The notes under the pieces: model-generated
Database searches by the model: none
What the model was told of the DNA's origin: nothing
What the model saw: the letters and a program-made list of their open reading frames with translations, nothing else
Shown here: positions 59,935 to 64,000 of the stretch, piece after piece
Numbering within the stretch: position 1 is the first letter of the stretch
Layout: each line of letters starts with the position of its first letter
Assembly (NCBI GenBank): GCA_021521415.1
Contig: JAIQDT010000832.1
Coordinates: 248,001 to 312,000 of the forward strand
Origin: Bidens hawaiensis
Taxonomy: Eukaryota > Streptophyta > Magnoliopsida > Asterales > Asteraceae
Length of the DNA stretch: 64,000 nt
Direction of reading: 5' to 3'
Made by a program: the position numbers and the translations under genes

Positions 59935-62412
59935 TGATGGTCGGGTATTTTGTATATATATTAGTGTATTAATTATGTAGTTTTATGTATATTGTTAGAA
60001 CTTTAGTACTTCATACGTGCTTTTGTATTTCTGGTAATTGATCGTTAAAGATGCTAAATGCGAGACCTGTACGAGCATGGAATGATATCTCGGGAAGACC
60101 GAAGCATGATTTGATGTCTTGGAAGGATTCGGGAAGAGTATGGATGAGAAATCATAAGCCAATGCTAAAACTGAACAAGATGGGTTGACAAAATGCGACC
60201 TTGAAGTAAAATGAGCATATCCTGAGCTAGAAAATGAGTTACGGGAGCCATAATATTTGAATTTTGGGTTTCTCAACGAGAGGAATCCAAATATGAAGTT
60301 TTCTTGGGTCTCGGTACGCGACGGATAGGGTATATGGCCATCGCGATACGCGATGGTCTTAAAAAACGTGAAAAAACGGATTTTGACCTATATATGCTAT
60401 TTTCCGAACCCTAATCAGAATTGACGACCAGCAGCAGCTATTAGGCGACTTTGGGTGAATTCCAGGGCTACGAATCATCTCTTGATCAATCCTAATGGCC
60501 TTCCTCATCATAATTGAAGATCTATAGATGACGATGCTCGGCTAGTCTTCTCCGAATCATAGCTGGGATGTAAAGTTTGTAACAATTTCAGTTTTTTTTT
60601 TAAAAAAAAATCAGCAAAAAGCCAAAAAGAAAGTCAGTTCTTATTCAGTTATGTAATTAGCAGTCTATTTATTTTTGATTAGTTGTTTGTGTATTTGTAA
60701 ACTGGGTTACATTCACCTTAGTCACTAAATATGCCTATTCCGCACCCAACCTAGGCCCCAGCAAAACCTTAGTCCGAGTCTTTATGCAACCGGTGGGTAA
60801 TGGGTGGAGATAAGACTGGCCTACAAGATTATTAAGTTGTGACTCATATTTGGTATTTGAGGGCAGAGATATATACTGGCACATCTTTTGCTAGTCCAGA
60901 TATTAAACTGAGAGGAGTGTTGATAGTGTGAGGGGTATGAACATGTATGCTTTAACCGGAAACAAAGTACACTCGTCTGGCGGCTCTATTGTTTTTATTA
61001 TAGCACTTAACCGTATTTGTGGGATGTCAATTTAGAAAGTGTCAGTCGGCGAAACTGAGTATGACCTTAAACCTTACTAGTATTAATGACGATAATTCAC
61101 ATACCTATGATGGAGGTTAATGTTTACTTTAGAGTTTTGCTTGAGGGCAAGCAAAAGATAAGTGTGGGTATGTGATGGTCGGGTATTTTGTATATATATT
61201 AGTGTATTAATTATGTAGTTTTATTGAGTATATTGTTAGAACTTTGGTACTTCATACGTGCTTTTGTATTTCAGGTAATTGATCGTTAAAGATGCTAAAT
61301 GTGAGACCTGTACGAGCATGGAATGATATCTCGGGAAGACCGAAGCATGATTTGATGTCTTGGAAGGATTCGGGAAGAGTATGGATGAGAAATCATAAGC
61401 CAATGCTAAAACTGAACAAGATGGGTTGACAAAATGCGACCTTGAAGTAAAATGAGCATATCCTGAGCTAGAAATGAGTTACGGGAGCCATAATATATGA
61501 ATTTTGGGTTTCTCAATGAGAGGAATCCAAATATGAAGTTTTCTTGGGTCTCGGTACGCGACGGGTAGGGTATATGGCCATCGCGATACGCGATGGTCTT
61601 AAAAAACGTGAAAAAACGGATTTTGACCTATATATGCTATTTTCCGAACCCTAATCAGAATTGACGACCAGCAGCAGCTATTAGGCGACTTTGGGTGAAT
61701 TCCAGGGCTACCAATCATCTCTTGATCAATCCTAATGGCCTTCCTCATCATAATTGAAGATCTATCGATGACGATGCTCGGCTAGTCTTCTCCGAATCAT
61801 ACCTGGGATGTAAAGTTTGTAACAATTTCAGTTTCCTCATGTGACTAAGAACATTTATGTATAGCTGTTTATGGTTAATCTATGATTATTGATGTTTAGT
61901 ATTTCTGTGTGTTCAATCGGTTTAGGTTTACGTTGATCTGAACGATTAGTTACCAGTTGCTATAATAATTGATCATAGGGTTGTTTGATTAGGTTGAATA
62001 CGACAAAGCATATAATTGCGCTTAACTGAGTCACACTGGCAGGGATCATTTGATAACCAGTGCCGTGTGTAAAGCAATTATTGTTGCCTAAGGTTTTGTC
62101 TAGTTGATCAGTCTGTAGTTAACCGTTAATGATTAATCTGTTAGGTTGCAGGAGATTACTGTAAGTTACCTACTTGAAGTCCCGGGTGTGATTTGCTTTG
62201 TTAATTGATTGAAACTCGTTTACTTGTTTGTTTGCTTAATTCTCTAAATTCACTTTAATTGCTTGAGTGATCAGCACTAAAAACCAGTCACTGCATAATT
62301 AGAAATCGGTTACACGAATACATTGACCACATACTCCTTGTTATACGATACCCTACTTGCTCTAACTATTTAGAATAATTAGGTTTTTAATTGACTCAAA
62401 CGACGGTCATCA
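59935..62412 (+). mobile_element. Internally deleted LTR element nested in gypsy LTR
   Basis: The right LTR (61,173-62,412, 1,240 bp) runs TGATGGTCGGG to GACGGTCATCA. The left copy (59,935-60,594) matches only its first 660 bp and then jumps into about 580 bp of internal sequence. That internal part ends with GGGCAAGCAAAAGATAAGTG, a polypurine region typical of plant gypsy elements. TSD TCGGC at 59,930-59,934 and 62,413-62,417. No coding sequence or primer site remains. The LTR copies differ at only a few positions, so the insertion is young. Confidence 0.88.
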
Positions 62413-62526
62413 TCGGCTCGTCGTTTCTTGACTAAATCTAACGGGTTCTAGTTTATACAACATCATACTATCATTACCTTGAATCGGGATCGGTTTTCTA
62501 TCTTGGATCGGCTAGAGAAAGGAGAG

Positions 62527-62530
62527 AAAT

Positions 62531-62562
<32 letters not shown>
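62527..62562. repeat. (GA)n microsatellite in LTR leader
   Basis: GA dinucleotides, read as CT on the element's own strand, just downstream of its TATA-like box, followed by a short GT tract. Confidence 0.9.
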
Positions 62563-62565
<3 letters not shown>

Positions 62566-62827
62566 AACGTGTGTGTGTGTGGAATATGTGTAAACTGAAT
62601 GATAAATGGGTAATTATGATTTATATAATTATGGATCTTGGGCTTAAGCCCATGGTCTTTCCTTCCTTCATTCCTTCACAACCCAAGTCCATAACCCGTA
62701 TCCATTTAACCCAACACTATCCCGACTCATAATAATTCGTATTTTCATTTATTAACCGAAACTAGAAAACGTGATGTTACAAGTCTTCCCTCCTTAAAGA
62801 GGTTTAGTCCCCGAAACCTAACGATTA

Positions 62828-64000
62828 CTAAAACAAATATGGACAAAACTTGCGCATCTCTTCTTCAACTTCCCAAGTAGCATCCGATCCTTTGCGATGT
62901 TTCCATATCACTTTCACTAAGGGTATAACCTTTTGTCGGAGTTGCTTTTCCTTGCGGTCAACTATCTCGATTGGTTGCTCAATGTAGTTCAACTGTTCAT
63001 CAACCTCGATGTCCATTAGCGGCACATGCGACGTGTCATCGGCTAGACATTTTCTCAAATGAGAGACATGAAATGTAGAGTGAATTCCTTCCAACTCTTT
63101 TGGCAAGTCTAGCTTGTAAGCTACTTCGCCCACACGTTCCACAATCATAAACGGTCCAATGTACCTCGGACTCAACTTTCCCTTCTTCCTGAAACGAATA
63201 ACTCATTTCCAAGGTGAGACCTTGAGCATCACATTGTCACCAACGTTAAACTCGAATGGCCGTCTTGAGCAGCCTTCATCCTTGCTTTAATTTGATCAAA
63301 CTTTGAAGAAGTTTCCTGCACAACTTCCAAACTTCCCATCTCTTTCTGACCAATCTCTCCCCAACATACCGGGGTTCTACATCGTCTACCGTAAAGCATC
63401 TCGGATGGTGGCATACCAATTCTTGAATGGTAGCTGTTGTTATAAGAGAACTCTGCCAGATGCAGATGATCATCCCAACTTCCTCCAAAGTCTAAAACAC
63501 AAGCACGTAGCATATCCTCAAGGGTTTGGATCGTCCTTTCACACTGTCCATCTGTTTGAGGATGATACGCCGTACTGATGTTCAATCTTGTTCCCATAGC
63601 TTCATGGAACTTCTTCCAAAACCTCGAAGGAAACCGAGTATCTGTATCAGACACGATCGATAATGGCACTCCATGCTTAGATACAACCTCTTTGATGAAC
63701 AAGCTTGCTAACGTATCTGACGAGATAGCCTCACGTATAGGCAGAAAGTGAGCACTCTTGGTCAAATGGTCCACAATCACCCAGATGGTATCATGATGCT
63801 TAGCTGTACGAGGTAGCTTAGTTATGAAATCCATCGTGATGTGTTCCCATTTCCATTCTCGTATCTCCAATGGTTGCATCTTCCAATAAGGCTTTTGATC
63901 TTCGGCTTTGACTTATAAACATGTTAAGCACTTATTAACATAATCTACGACGTCATTCTTCATTCCTGGCCACCAGTAGTCTCCTTTCGAATCTTGATAC
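62828..64000 (-). pseudogene. Ty3/gypsy integrase and chromodomain-type tail, broken
   Basis: Minus strand, continuing past the window edge. The zinc-binding end shows YWWPGMKNDV and CLTC. The integrase core has HITMDFITKLP, IVSDTDTRFPSRFW and HPQTDGQCERTIQ, carrying the DDE residues. The C-terminal part shows LSPRYIGPF and YKLDLP, then a chromodomain-like ATWEVEEEMR tail. Breaks: TAA at 63,915-63,913, a frame change with a probable deletion near 63,240, and TGA at 63,205-63,203. Chromodomain integrases guide insertion into heterochromatin (family knowledge). Confidence 0.9.

Larger units (their letters stand above)
57916..62781 (-). mobile_element. Ty3/gypsy (Tekay/Del-like) 3' LTR with nested element
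   Basis: On the minus strand the LTR opens TGTAACATCACG at 62,781, directly after the polypurine tract AAGGAGGGAAGACT. It has TATATAAATC near 62,620, then a CT microsatellite leader, and is proposed to end GGGCCTTACA at 57,916. Removing the 2.48-kb nested element leaves about 2.4 kb, within the usual range for this lineage. The left limit rests on the terminal motif and on similarity to 49,550-49,616. Confidence 0.65.

Overview
This window is plant nuclear DNA: spliced genes with GT-AG, GC-AG and U12-type introns, an AT-rich background, and dense LTR retrotransposons and MITEs. A Ty1/copia element carrying a long extra sense ORF after pol suggests an Asteraceae (daisy family) genome. That is an inference from family resemblance, not a database match.

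Layout. (1) About 1-11,666: a large decayed Ty1/copia element (5' LTR outside the window) with gag, pol, a 2-kb structured spacer, a roughly 966-codon extra reading frame broken by three stops, a polypurine tract and the 3' LTR. (2) 11.7-20.9 kb: repeat-only DNA, comprising a gypsy-LTR-like region split by a 2.8-kb DNA-transposon-like insertion, then a cluster of hAT-type MITEs and a SINE. (3) 21,064-24,673 (+): an intact 10-exon CWF19L1-type gene (589 aa), with one AT-AC U12-type intron and one intron swollen by nested MITEs. (4) 25,071-31,989 (-): an intact 24-exon Sec24 gene (1,185 aa) convergent with the previous gene; its first coding exon holds an in-frame 318-bp tandem duplication. (5) 36,336-39,356 (+): a GRWD1-type WD40 gene with all splice sites preserved but three disabling lesions. 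(6) 39.8-40.3 kb: a LINE remnant and a tRNA-Leu-like pseudogene. (7) 43.3-57.9 kb: MITEs (several with perfect 8-bp target duplications), a small gag-only LTR element nested inside a MITE, LTR-like repeats, and a BAH-PHD gene remnant. (8) 57,916-64,000 (-): the 3' end of a Tekay/Del-like Ty3/gypsy element, its LTR interrupted by an internally deleted second LTR element with target duplication TCGGC.

The two intact genes serve housekeeping roles (RNA lariat/spliceosome-related processing and COPII vesicle coat). Nothing links them into an operon-like unit; their proximity is gene-island organisation between repeat blocks. The exon models were built by hand from splice sites and reading-frame phase. 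For both intact genes the exon lengths sum to whole codons.
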